From Bradyrhizobium sp. CB1015 (GTDB lineage: Bacteria > Pseudomonadota > Alphaproteobacteria > Rhizobiales > Xanthobacteraceae), in NCBI RefSeq assembly GCF_025200925.1, contig NZ_CP104174.1, positions 2,914,001-2,978,000 on the forward strand: a stretch of DNA of 64,000 bases. Direction: 5' to 3'. Every line of letters begins with the position of its first letter. The first letter of the stretch is position 1. A program made the translations under genes and the position numbers. Below, piece after piece: positions 45,771 to 53,003 of the stretch. Below the pieces are notes generated by a model. It saw only the letters and a list, made by a program, of their open reading frames with translations. It did no database searches and was not told the DNA's origin.

Positions 45771-45813
45771 GAGCGCAGGCACCTTCCGTCGCGATTCGAC
45801 GAAGGTCTCCTGA

Positions 45814-47379
45814 ATGGCAACGCTCCGCGCCTCGCGCGCATGGACCCGGCGGCAGTTCCTGGTCCGCTCCGCCTCCAGTCTCGCCATCGCCTCGCTCGCG
45901 AAGCCTCATTTGAGCCGCGCCGCCGATCGGCCGCAGATCGCCGGCGGCATCCAGTCCGGCGATGTCTCCGGCCGCTCCGCCGTGATCTGGGCGCGCGCCG
46001 ACCGGCCCGCGCGGATGCAGGTGGAATGCTCCACCGTCGAGAGCTTCAAGACCGTCATCGCCTCGGCCTCCGGCGATGCGCTGCCCGAGGTCGATCTCAC
46101 TTCGAAGCTTCTGCTGGCGGATCTGCCGCCCGGGCAGGACATCTTCTACCGCGTCCGCTTCGACGACATCGCCACCGGTCTCCTCAGTGAAAGCCGCGTC
46201 GGCCACTTCCGCACCGCGCCGGCAGCGCGCCAGTCGATCTCGTTCCTATGGTCCGGCGACACCGCGGGGCAGGGCTGGGGCATCGACGTCTCCCGCGGAG
46301 GCTATCGCAGCTATCGCACCATGCTCGACAACAATCCGGATTTCTTCATCCACTCCGGCGATCACATCTACGCCGATTGCACGATCCCTTCCGAACAGAA
46401 GCTGCCGAACGGCGAGACCTGGCGCAACATCGTCACCGAAGAGAAATCCGAGGTTGCGCACACCCTGGCGCAGTTCCGCGGCAACTACAAATACAACCAT
46501 CTCGACGAACATTTCCGCGCCTTCCATGCGCAGGTGCCGATGTTTGCGCAATGGGACGATCACGAGGTGACCAACGATTGGTCGCCGATCGGGACCTATG
46601 ACGAGGCCGGTTACGAGGACGACGGCACCCCGCGCCTGGTCGCGCGGGCCCGCCGGGCCTTCTTCGACTTCATGCCGATCCGCGACATCGGCGCGCGACA
46701 CGGCCGCATCTATCGCAAGATCGCCTACGGCCCGCTGCTGGACGTCTTCATGATCGACATGCGCAGCTACCGTGACGAGAGCTGGAACAAGGGCGATGAT
46801 CACCGCGGCTGGATCCTGGGCGCCGAGCAGCTCGCCTGGCTGAAGCGCGAGCTCGCCGCCTCGCGCGCGACCTGGAAGGTGATCGCGGCCGATTTGCCGA
46901 TCGGCCTGATCAGCCTGGATGCCGTCGCGCTCGGCGATGGGCCGCCCGACCGGCGCGAGCACGAGATCGCCGATCTGCTCGCCTCGATCAAGCGTACCGG
47001 CATCCGAAACATCGTCTGGCTCACGGCCGATATGCACTACACGGCCGCGCACTATTATGATCCGAACAAGGCGCAATTCCAGGATTTCGAGCCGTTCTGG
47101 GAGTTCGTCTCCGGCCCGCTGCATGCCGGCAGCTGGGGCCCGGGCGAGCTCGACGACACCTTCGGGCCGGTCGTGATGTACCAGAACGGCTGCAGCGCAG
47201 CGCAGGGCGACAATCTCGCTCCCTGCTTCGGCCTGCAATTCTTCGGCAAGGTCGATATCGATGGCCTGACCGGCGTGATGACCGTGACCCTGAAGGACGT
47301 CGACAACCGCGACCTCTGGTCGGTCGACATCGAGCCGCGGCCGCAGGAGCGCCCGGCGGTGGTGGCGCAGCACTCCTAG
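45814..47379 (+). CDS. phoD: Alkaline phosphatase D (PhoD), Tat-exported
   Basis: 521 residues. A twin-arginine signal (WTRRQFLVRSASSLAIASLA) is followed by a Fn3-like domain (SGRSAVIWARADRPARMQVE) and the PhoD metallophosphatase: LWSGDTAGQGWG, IHSGDHIYADCT, QWDDHEVTNDW and WLTADMHYTAAHYYDP. It hydrolyses phosphate mono- or diesters in the periplasm using Ca/Fe. Probably induced by phosphate starvation. Its TAG adjoins copy 2 of the double-hairpin element. Confidence 0.95.
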   Translation: MATLRASRAWTRRQFLVRSASSLAIASLAKPHLSRAADRPQIAGGIQSGDVSGRSAVIWARADRPARMQVECSTVESFKTVIASASGDALPEVDLTSKLLLADLPPGQDIFYRVRFDDIATGLLSESRVGHFRTAPAARQSISFLWSGDTAGQGWGIDVSRGGYRSYRTMLDNNPDFFIHSGDHIYADCTIPSEQKLPNGETWRNIVTEEKSEVAHTLAQFRGNYKYNHLDEHFRAFHAQVPMFAQWDDHEVTNDWSPIGTYDEAGYEDDGTPRLVARARRAFFDFMPIRDIGARHGRIYRKIAYGPLLDVFMIDMRSYRDESWNKGDDHRGWILGAEQLAWLKRELAASRATWKVIAADLPIGLISLDAVALGDGPPDRREHEIADLLASIKRTGIRNIVWLTADMHYTAAHYYDPNKAQFQDFEPFWEFVSGPLHAGSWGPGELDDTFGPVVMYQNGCSAAQGDNLAPCFGLQFFGKVDIDGLTGVMTVTLKDVDNRDLWSVDIEPRPQERPAVVAQHS

Positions 47380-47380
47380 A

Positions 47381-47482
47381 GCATGATCCGGAAAAGTGTG
47401 TAGCGGTTTTCCGAAAAGATCATGCTCAAACAATAATCTAAAGCGCGATGACGATTCATCCTAATCGCATCGCGCTTTAGGG
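47381..47482. repeat. 102-bp double-hairpin element, copy 2, between convergent genes
   Basis: Same orientation and layout as copy 1, with only four substitutions. It starts two bases after the phoD stop and its last six bases TTAGGG give the CCC TAA (Pro-stop) end of the minus-strand gene at 47477-47698. Probably a bidirectional terminator. Confidence 0.9.
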
Positions 47483-47698
47483 CATGCGCAGGCCGATGCC
47501 TCCGCGCACGGGCTGGGTCGCGGGCCGCGCGGCTTCCGCACGAGCGTTCATCCACGAGGGCACTTTCGGCACGGTTCGTTGCCGGACAAAGAATTCGCCC
47601 TGCTTGGGGGAGCCCATATAGGCAAAACCGTCGGCATGAGCCGAAGCGGCACTGCCAAGAGCTGCCGCCACGATCGCCATCGTCAAGAGTGTCTTCAT
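47477..47698 (-). CDS. Small exported protein
   Basis: 73 residues. Signal peptide (MKTLLTMAIVAAALGSAASA, cleavage before HADGF), then FAYMGSPKQGEFFVRQRTVP and a C-terminus GGIGLRMP. GGAGGAAA precedes the ATG at 47698, which decides against the 111-residue frame. Its last codon and stop lie in the repeat element. Confidence 0.7.
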   Translation of the reverse strand: MKTLLTMAIVAAALGSAASAHADGFAYMGSPKQGEFFVRQRTVPKVPSWMNARAEAARPATQPVRGGIGLRMP

Positions 47699-47957
47699 AA
47701 TATTTCCTCCATCTCGCATGCGGCGCGAATGACCGCGATGGCGGAGATGCTGGCAGATGAGCGAGATGATCTGAAATGCCGTTTGGCTGTTGTGGCGATG
47801 CCTGCAAGGCATCTTGCTAAACTGATCTTGATTTGGTCCAGTTCCGGCGGGGAGCTACAATGTGCATTCCCGCCACTTCTTTTCCATCACCGAAAAGTCT
47901 GCTCACGCGGCACCGCCGCGCGCATCCGGTGGGCTGAATATCTCGGGAGCCTGTTTC

Positions 47958-48776
47958 ATGGACAATCTGAAGACCCAGGGCATCAGCATGCCCAAGCTCG
48001 GCCTCGGCACCTTCCGCATGCAGGGCGATGCCTGCCGTGCGGCGGTCGAGAGCGCGCTTTCCATCGGCTATCGCCACATCGACACGGCCGAGATGTACGC
48101 CAACGAGGAGGCGATCGGCGCGGCCATCGCCGCGTCCGGCGTCCCGCGCGGCGAGCTGCACGTCACGACGAAAGTCTGGCACGAGAACCTCGGCCCCGAT
48201 GCGATACGCCGCGCTTTCGACGCCAGCCTCAAGAAGCTCCGGCTCGACCATGTCGACCTCTATCTCGTGCACTGGCCGTCGAAGGCCGCGAACTGGGGCG
48301 TGGTGTTCGAGACCCTGATGGAGCTCAAGGAGGAGGGGCGCACGCGCGCCATCGGCGTTGCCAATTTCACCACCGCGCTGCTCAAGGTCGCGGTCGAGGA
48401 GATCAAGGCGCCGATCGCCTGCAACCAGGTCGAATATCACGCCATGCTCGATCAATCGAATGTCCTGGCCTATCTCCAGGCGAGGTCGATCCCGCTGGTT
48501 GCCTATTGTCCGCTGGCGCAGGGGCGTTTCGCAACCGATCCGGTGCTGGCCGACATCGGCGCCAGGCACAACGCCACCGTCGCGCAGGTCGCGTTGAAAT
48601 GGCTGCTCGACCAGGACGGCGTCGCCGCAATCCCGAAGGCCTCGCGTCGCGAGAGCCAGCAGGCCAATCTCGACGCGCTGAAGATCACGCTCGACGACGC
48701 CGACCGCAAAAAAATCGCCGCGCTGGCGAAGGACAGACGCTGCGTCAATCCAGGCTTCGCGCCGGCGTGGGACTAG
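47958..48776 (+). CDS. Aldo/keto reductase (2,5-diketo-gluconate reductase-like)
   Basis: 272 residues; NADPH-dependent TIM barrel. The catalytic tetrad is seen in GYRHIDTAEMYANE (Asp, Tyr), LHVTTKVWHENLG (Lys) and DLYLVHWP (His); IGVANFTTALL and IPKASRRESQQANL are the coenzyme-binding motifs. The start at 47958 follows GGGAGCC; the longer frame has a different composition. Substrate likely a short-chain aldehyde or methylglyoxal. Confidence 0.9.
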   Translation: MDNLKTQGISMPKLGLGTFRMQGDACRAAVESALSIGYRHIDTAEMYANEEAIGAAIAASGVPRGELHVTTKVWHENLGPDAIRRAFDASLKKLRLDHVDLYLVHWPSKAANWGVVFETLMELKEEGRTRAIGVANFTTALLKVAVEEIKAPIACNQVEYHAMLDQSNVLAYLQARSIPLVAYCPLAQGRFATDPVLADIGARHNATVAQVALKWLLDQDGVAAIPKASRRESQQANLDALKITLDDADRKKIAALAKDRRCVNPGFAPAWD

Positions 48777-48782
48777 GCGCTC

Positions 48783-48937
48783 TTCACCCTCTCCCCTTGT
48801 GGGAGAGGGTGGCTCGCCGCGAAGCGGCGAGACGGGTGAGGGGTCTCTCTCCGCGCATGAGTCTTCCACTTTCGGACTCGCTGACGCAACCCCTCATCCG
48901 GCGCTTCGCGCCACCTTCTCCCACAAGGGGAGAAGGA
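48783..48937. repeat. Palindromic repeat unit after the aldo/keto reductase
   Basis: CTCTCCCCTTGTGGGAGAGG near the left end mirrors CCTTCTCCCACAAGGGGAGA at the right, with GCCGCGAAGCGGCG-type inner hairpins. Comparable architecture to the repeats at 2000-2156 and 59415-59580 but different sequence. Confidence 0.75.
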
Positions 48938-48950
48938 AAAGAACACAATA

Positions 48951-48976
48951 GAAATGGCCCCGTGAGGGGCCATTTC
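48951..48976. terminator. Hairpin terminator, perfect 11-bp stem
   Basis: GAAATGGCCCC (48951-48961) and GGGGCCATTTC (48966-48976) pair around GTGA, 16 bp beyond the stop of the minus-strand His-rich gene. Confidence 0.75.
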
Positions 48977-48992
48977 CATGTCGCGTTGCGCG

Positions 48993-49226
48993 TCAGTCCC
49001 AGTGATGATGGCGATGGCTGCGCTTGATCACGACGACCCTGTCGCCGCGATGGTGCCAGCCGCGATGCCAGCCGTGGTCATGGTGCATGCGGTATTCGGC
49101 GCGGGCGCCGTACGGGCCGTGATGATGATGGCCGCGCTTGATCACCACCGTCTCTGCGCTGGCCAGCGTCGGCGCCGCCATCACGAGCGCACCGAGAGCC
49201 GCAACCACATAACCAAGCTTCTTCAT
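48993..49226 (-). CDS. Small exported His-rich protein
   Basis: 77 residues. Signal peptide (MKKLGYVVAALGALVMAAPT, cleavage near ASA-ET). The mature part has about 14 His (VVIKRGHHHHGPYG, RMHHDHGWHRGWHHRGD) and two VVIKR segments; probable metal binding in the periplasm. GGAGGA precedes the ATG. An EcfG promoter lies 29 bp upstream. Confidence 0.75.
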   Translation of the reverse strand: MKKLGYVVAALGALVMAAPTLASAETVVIKRGHHHHGPYGARAEYRMHHDHGWHRGWHHRGDRVVVIKRSHRHHHWD

Positions 49227-49255
49227 GCTGTCCTCCTCCAACGAATGCACATCTA

Positions 49256-49280
49256 AACCGCAGATTTGCGCGAACGTTCC
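49256..49280 (-). promoter_or_regulatory. EcfG-type promoter of the His-rich gene
   Basis: Minus strand GGAAC (49280-49276), 16 bp, GGTT (49259-49256), 29 bp before the start at 49226. Confidence 0.65.
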
Positions 49281-49327
49281 GGAGGAACGGCAAGAGAATT
49301 CTGAACGAATGTTCAGGCGAAGGCGTG

Positions 49328-49780
49328 CTAATCGCAGCGTTGCCGCGCGGGCGTCGGTGCACCGGTTGCGACGTACTTGCCGTCCCTGATCGTGTACTCG
49401 CCGCGCTCGCTGCGATTGTAGATCGCGCGCAGGCTGCCGTCCTTCTGCAACAGCAACCCGAATTCACGCGCCTGACGCAGCGAGGGGAAGTACACCATCA
49501 CATTGAGCAGGCCCTCGGCATTGACGGTGGCGGACACCACCTCGTTCTCGTCCCTGGCCTCGCCGAAATTGCGCCGGTACATCACCCGGCCGTCTTTCCG
49601 GATTTCGTAAGTCAAGAGCGCACCCTGGTCGCGGTCGGGCCGGGTCGCGCAATCGACCGCCCAAGAGCCGAGCAGGCCCCATTGCTCCACGGTCACGGCC
49701 AGCGTCTCGGCACCGGCCGTGGAGGTGAACGCGACCCACAGCACCGCAGCCGCGATCCAGCGGCACGAACAACGCATCAT
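49328..49780 (-). CDS. Exported protein of unknown function
   Basis: 150 residues from the double ATG (MMRCSCRW). Signal peptide to about 30 (AVLWVAFTSTAGAETLAV); the mature domain has VEQWGLLGSWAVDCATRPDR, GRVMYRRNFGEARDENEVVS and YTIRDGKYVATGAPTPARQR with two Cys (the DCAT site and a penultimate Cys). The layout resembles lipocalin-like stress proteins but no firm match. A FixK-type box lies 86 bp upstream. Confidence 0.7.
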   Translation of the reverse strand: MMRCSCRWIAAAVLWVAFTSTAGAETLAVTVEQWGLLGSWAVDCATRPDRDQGALLTYEIRKDGRVMYRRNFGEARDENEVVSATVNAEGLLNVMVYFPSLRQAREFGLLLQKDGSLRAIYNRSERGEYTIRDGKYVATGAPTPARQRCD

Positions 49781-49866
49781 GTCCTGAGAAACCCCGCCTC
49801 GACGAATTCCGAAGTCTAGCATCCCGCGCGCGGACCCGCCACGGCAGCCGCCGATCGCTCGCGAAT

Positions 49867-49880
49867 TTGATCCGCGTCAA
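49867..49880. promoter_or_regulatory. FixK/FNR-type box
   Basis: TTGATCCGCGTCAA matches the FixK/FnrN anaerobox TTGAT-N4-RTCAA. It lies between divergent genes, 59 bp before the HTH gene at 49940 and 86 bp before the gene at 49780. The spacing to 49940 fits activation of the HTH-hpaD pair under low oxygen. Confidence 0.65.
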
Positions 49881-49939
49881 TGAGGCAGGACGTTTCGAAG
49901 GTAAGATGGCGTTTCCCGAAGGCGAACGTGGGTAGAGCA

Positions 49940-50212
49940 ATGCTGAATCAAGTCATGGATTTTGCGGGCGAGGTGCTGCCGGGGAGCTGTGCCGTACCGC
50001 CTTATTCCGAGGCCGCGTTTCTGACCGAGCTGGGCGATCGCTTGCGATCCTCCCGCATGCGCTGCGACTTGTCGCGACGGGAGCTCGCCCGCCGTTCCGG
50101 GATTTCCGAGCGCTATATCGCGCAGATCGAGGCCGGCAAGGGCAACGTCTCCATCGTCCTGTTGCTGCGGCTGGCTTCCGCGATCCACGGCAGTCAGCCA
50201 CAGGCGGCCTGA
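49940..50212 (+). CDS. XRE-type HTH protein, BoxR/BzdR-like N-terminal domain only
   Basis: 90 residues. FLTELGDRLRSSRMRCDLSR followed by RELARRSGISERYIAQIEAG and KGNVSIVLLLRLASAI is the HTH of the BoxR/BzdR repressors of aromatic acid degradation. Those proteins carry a shikimate-kinase-like ligand domain of about 180 residues that is absent here; the frame ends 18 bp before hpaD. It may still bind DNA as a dimer. Start has GTAGAG upstream. Confidence 0.75.
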   Translation: MLNQVMDFAGEVLPGSCAVPPYSEAAFLTELGDRLRSSRMRCDLSRRELARRSGISERYIAQIEAGKGNVSIVLLLRLASAIHGSQPQAA

Positions 50213-50230
50213 CGCTTCGAGGTGACCGCC

Positions 50231-51085
50231 ATGGGGCAGCTCGTACTCGCGGCCAAGGTCACCCATGTTCCATCGTTGATGCTGTCGGAGATGCCCGGCA
50301 GCCCGCTGCGGGCCGCCCGTGAGCCGGCGGTCAGCTCCTTGCGCGAGCTCGGCCGGCGGGCGAAGGAGCGCGGCGCCACCTGCTTCGTGGTGTTCGACAC
50401 CCACTGGCTCTCCAATTTCGGCTACCACATCAACGCCAATGCGCGGCATCGCGGTTCGTTCACCAGCCACGAGGCGCCGCAGATGATCCAGGATCTGCGC
50501 TACGATCTCCCGGGCGATACGAATCTGGCCGACGCCATCGCTGCCAGGGCCGGAGACGCGGGCCTCAACGTCATCGCCCATCGGGTGGCCAGCCTCGGGC
50601 TCGAATACGGCACCATCGTCCCGATGCACTACATGAACCCGGACGGCTTTGCGAAGGTGGTCTCGATCGCCTCGCCGCTGTTCACCTCGTTCGAGGAGAG
50701 CCGGATCCTCGGTGAAGCCACCCGCCGGGCGATCGACGAATCCGGTGAACGGGTCGCGGTCCTCGCCAGCGGTTCGCTTTCGCATCGGCTCTGGCCCAAC
50801 AAGAAGCTGGGCCCCGAGGCGTGGACATCGGTTGCCAGCGAGTTCAACCGCCAGGTCGATCTGCGCGTGCTCGAGCTGTGGCAGAGCCGCCGCTACCGCG
50901 AATTCCTCGACATGCTTCCGGACTATGCCACCAAGTGCAACGGCGAAGGTGGCATGGCGGACACCATCATGCTGTTTGCAGCCCTCGGCTGGTACGACTA
51001 TCGCGGCACGGCCGAGCAGCTTTGCGACTATTTCCCATCCTCGGGCAGCGGCCAGGTCAACGTGGAATTCCACGTCGACGGGTGA
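50231..51085 (+). CDS. hpaD: 3,4-dihydroxyphenylacetate 2,3-dioxygenase (class III extradiol)
   Basis: 284 residues of the LigB fold. LVLAAKVTHVPSLMLSEMPG (Fe-ligand His), VVFDTHWLSNFGYHINAN, LEYGTIVPMHYMN and ASGSLSHRLWPNK match HpaD, which ring-opens homoprotocatechuate in 4-hydroxyphenylacetate degradation. GAGGTGA precedes the ATG. No other hpa gene is present, so the true substrate may differ. Co-transcribed with the HTH gene. Confidence 0.88.
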   Translation: MGQLVLAAKVTHVPSLMLSEMPGSPLRAAREPAVSSLRELGRRAKERGATCFVVFDTHWLSNFGYHINANARHRGSFTSHEAPQMIQDLRYDLPGDTNLADAIAARAGDAGLNVIAHRVASLGLEYGTIVPMHYMNPDGFAKVVSIASPLFTSFEESRILGEATRRAIDESGERVAVLASGSLSHRLWPNKKLGPEAWTSVASEFNRQVDLRVLELWQSRRYREFLDMLPDYATKCNGEGGMADTIMLFAALGWYDYRGTAEQLCDYFPSSGSGQVNVEFHVDG

Positions 51086-51090
51086 GGACC

Positions 51091-52323
51091 TCAGGCTCGC
51101 TTCTCCACATTGGCGCTGCGGGCGGGCACGCCGAACTCCTTGCGGCACACTTCGGCCAGCACGGCGACGCCGTCGCGAATCTGCTGGTGCGTGGGGCTGG
51201 CAAAGCACAGCCGCAGCCGCGAGGCGGAGTGGCCCTTGTTGGTCGACCATTCCGGCCCCGGATTGATCGAGACGCCGGCAGCGAGCGCGGCCTGATACAG
51301 CTTCAGCGTATCGACCTGGTCGGGCAGCTTCACCCAGAGGAAGATGCCGCCCTTGGGCTCCTCGAATTCGGCGGCCGTGCCGAACTGCTCGTTCAGGGCT
51401 TCCATCAGCGTGTCGAGCTTGCTGCGCAGTGCCTTGGTCAGGGCCGGCACGTGGGTTGAAAAATGCGGCTTGCAATAGGTGGCGAGCACCATCTGCTCCA
51501 GTGCACCGGAGCCCGCATCCGTCTTCAGCGCCAGCATCCGCGACATCACCTCCCAGGGCGCCACGACGAAGCCGACGCGCAGCGCCGGCGCGATCGATTT
51601 CGAGAACGAGCCGATATGAATCACGTCGTCGTTCGGGCTCATCGCGTAGAGCGCGGGCGGCCGCTGCCCCGACCAGATGAGGTCGGCATAGCAATCGTCC
51701 TCGAAGATGGGCACGCCATATTCGGTCGCGAGCCGCACCAGCTCGGTGCGGCGGCTCTCGGGCATGATGCTGCCGGTCGGATTCTGCACCGTCGGAATGG
51801 TGTAGATGTATTTCGGCCGGATGCCGCGGCGCTTCAGGTCGGCCAGCGTGGAGGCCAGCAGGTCCATGCGCATGCCATCCTTGTCGAGGGGAATGCCGAC
51901 GACGTTGACGCCGAGCCGCGCCAGGCGTGTCAGCGAGCCCTGATAGCTCTCCTGCTCGAAAATCACGGTGTCGCCGCGCGTCAGCAGGGTGGCGTTGACG
52001 AGGTCGAGCGCCTGCAGCGAGCCGGAGACGATCAGGAGGTCGTCGACCGTGCAGCTGATGCCGGCATCGCGCTTGAGTTTCGTCACCAGGAATTCGCGCA
52101 AGGGGAGGTAGCCCTGCGGCCCATGCGCCAGCCCGTAAGTGGCGAGCGAGCGGCCCTCGCGCCGCAGCACCGTGTTGGTCGCTTCGATCAGCTCGTCGAG
52201 CGGCACCTGTTCGGAATCGTTGTTGCCGCCGACGAAGCTGTATTTGGCAAGGCCCGTCCAGCGCGCAGACGGGGCCGGCAGCCCTGCTGGAAACAGGGGC
52301 GCGAAATCGAAGCTGGGCGTCAT
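51091..52323 (-). CDS. PLP-dependent aminotransferase class I/II (2-aminoadipate transaminase-like)
   Basis: 410 residues. YGLAHGPQGYLPLREFLVTK, VSGSLQALDLVNATLLTRGD, PTVQNPTGSIMPESRRTELV, FEDDCYADLIWSG and the PLP-Lys in GSFSKSIAPALRVGFVVAPW are complete. It resembles MocR-type catalytic domains without the GntR HTH, as in LysN-like transaminases of aromatic or branched amino acids. Start at 52323 with GAGGAA upstream. It ends 5 bp from the convergent hpaD. Confidence 0.9.
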   Translation of the reverse strand: MTPSFDFAPLFPAGLPAPSARWTGLAKYSFVGGNNDSEQVPLDELIEATNTVLRREGRSLATYGLAHGPQGYLPLREFLVTKLKRDAGISCTVDDLLIVSGSLQALDLVNATLLTRGDTVIFEQESYQGSLTRLARLGVNVVGIPLDKDGMRMDLLASTLADLKRRGIRPKYIYTIPTVQNPTGSIMPESRRTELVRLATEYGVPIFEDDCYADLIWSGQRPPALYAMSPNDDVIHIGSFSKSIAPALRVGFVVAPWEVMSRMLALKTDAGSGALEQMVLATYCKPHFSTHVPALTKALRSKLDTLMEALNEQFGTAAEFEEPKGGIFLWVKLPDQVDTLKLYQAALAAGVSINPGPEWSTNKGHSASRLRLCFASPTHQQIRDGVAVLAEVCRKEFGVPARSANVEKRA

Positions 52324-52375
52324 GGGAGCGTTCCTCGTTTTGTTCTTGTTGAGCGTCGGCTTTGCACCGGCCGCC

Positions 52376-52441
52376 TTACTTCTTGCCGGCCGTCCTGGTC
52401 GGACGGCCTTAGTTCTTTTTGGCCGTCCTTGTCGGACGGCC
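52376..52441. repeat. Tandem 33-bp duplication including a stop codon and hairpin
   Basis: Minus strand: 52441-52409 encodes GRPTRTAKKN-stop and 52408-52376 would encode GRPTRTAGKK-stop. Each copy has a hairpin GGCCGTCC/GGACGGCC (52421-52441 and 52388-52408). The second copy lies beyond the stop and may serve as terminator. Confidence 0.85.
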
Positions 52442-52936
52442 TTGGCTGATGAAAGCGTAATGCGCGTTGGCGATGCCGCCAACCATCAAGGCTTCGACAA
52501 CCGGCTCGGCGATCTCGCCCGTGGCGGCCCAGTCGACCAGAAAATTGGCGCCGGTCCCGCCGCGCACGTCGTCGGTCGGAATGAAGATCGAGACGGTGGC
52601 GAGCGGCCTCAACGCCACCGGCGTCTTCAGGTAGCTCTCGACCTGCTTGCCTGCGGTGTCGAAATAGGCGATGCGTTTGATGACCAGCGGCTGGGTCTCG
52701 GAGGCGTTGTGAATGCTGAGCGTCACCGAGAAGTCGACACGCAGCTTGCCCTGGCTCATCGCGACGCTGGAATAGGCGGGCACGTAGAAACCGCCGGAGA
52801 CGGCGAGGTCTTCCTTCGGCAGCGGGGTGAGCGATTCGGCAAAGTTTTGTTCGATATTGACCTTGGATTGCGCGGCGGCGGGCACGGCAAAGGCGAGGGG
52901 ACCTAGCAGCATGACTGCGATGAGCCCATTCCGCAT
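52409..52936 (-). CDS. Exported DUF3124 protein
   Basis: 175 residues. Signal peptide (MRNGLIAVMLLGPLAFAVPA, cleavage near AAAQ), then LAVSGGFYVPAYSSVAMSQG, FSVTLSIHNASETQPLVIKR, YFDTAGKQVESYLKTPVALR, GGTGANFLVDWAATGEIAEP and VVEALMVGGIANAHYAFISQ, the DUF3124 pattern. Function unknown. The C-terminal GRPTRTAKKN is encoded by the first unit of a tandem duplication and is not a family feature. Confidence 0.88.
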   Translation of the reverse strand: MRNGLIAVMLLGPLAFAVPAAAQSKVNIEQNFAESLTPLPKEDLAVSGGFYVPAYSSVAMSQGKLRVDFSVTLSIHNASETQPLVIKRIAYFDTAGKQVESYLKTPVALRPLATVSIFIPTDDVRGGTGANFLVDWAATGEIAEPVVEALMVGGIANAHYAFISQGRPTRTAKKN

Positions 52937-53003
52937 GTGACGAATTGCTCGCTTGCCGCACCGCAACCCGTCTTTAGGGTGCGGCAAAACGGACCCATTT
53001 GGC

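Noticed and set aside
47820..47845. GGAAC-N17-AGTT as another EcfG promoter
   Set aside because: The -10 is off consensus and it is about 120 bp from the start at 47698 with no supporting feature.
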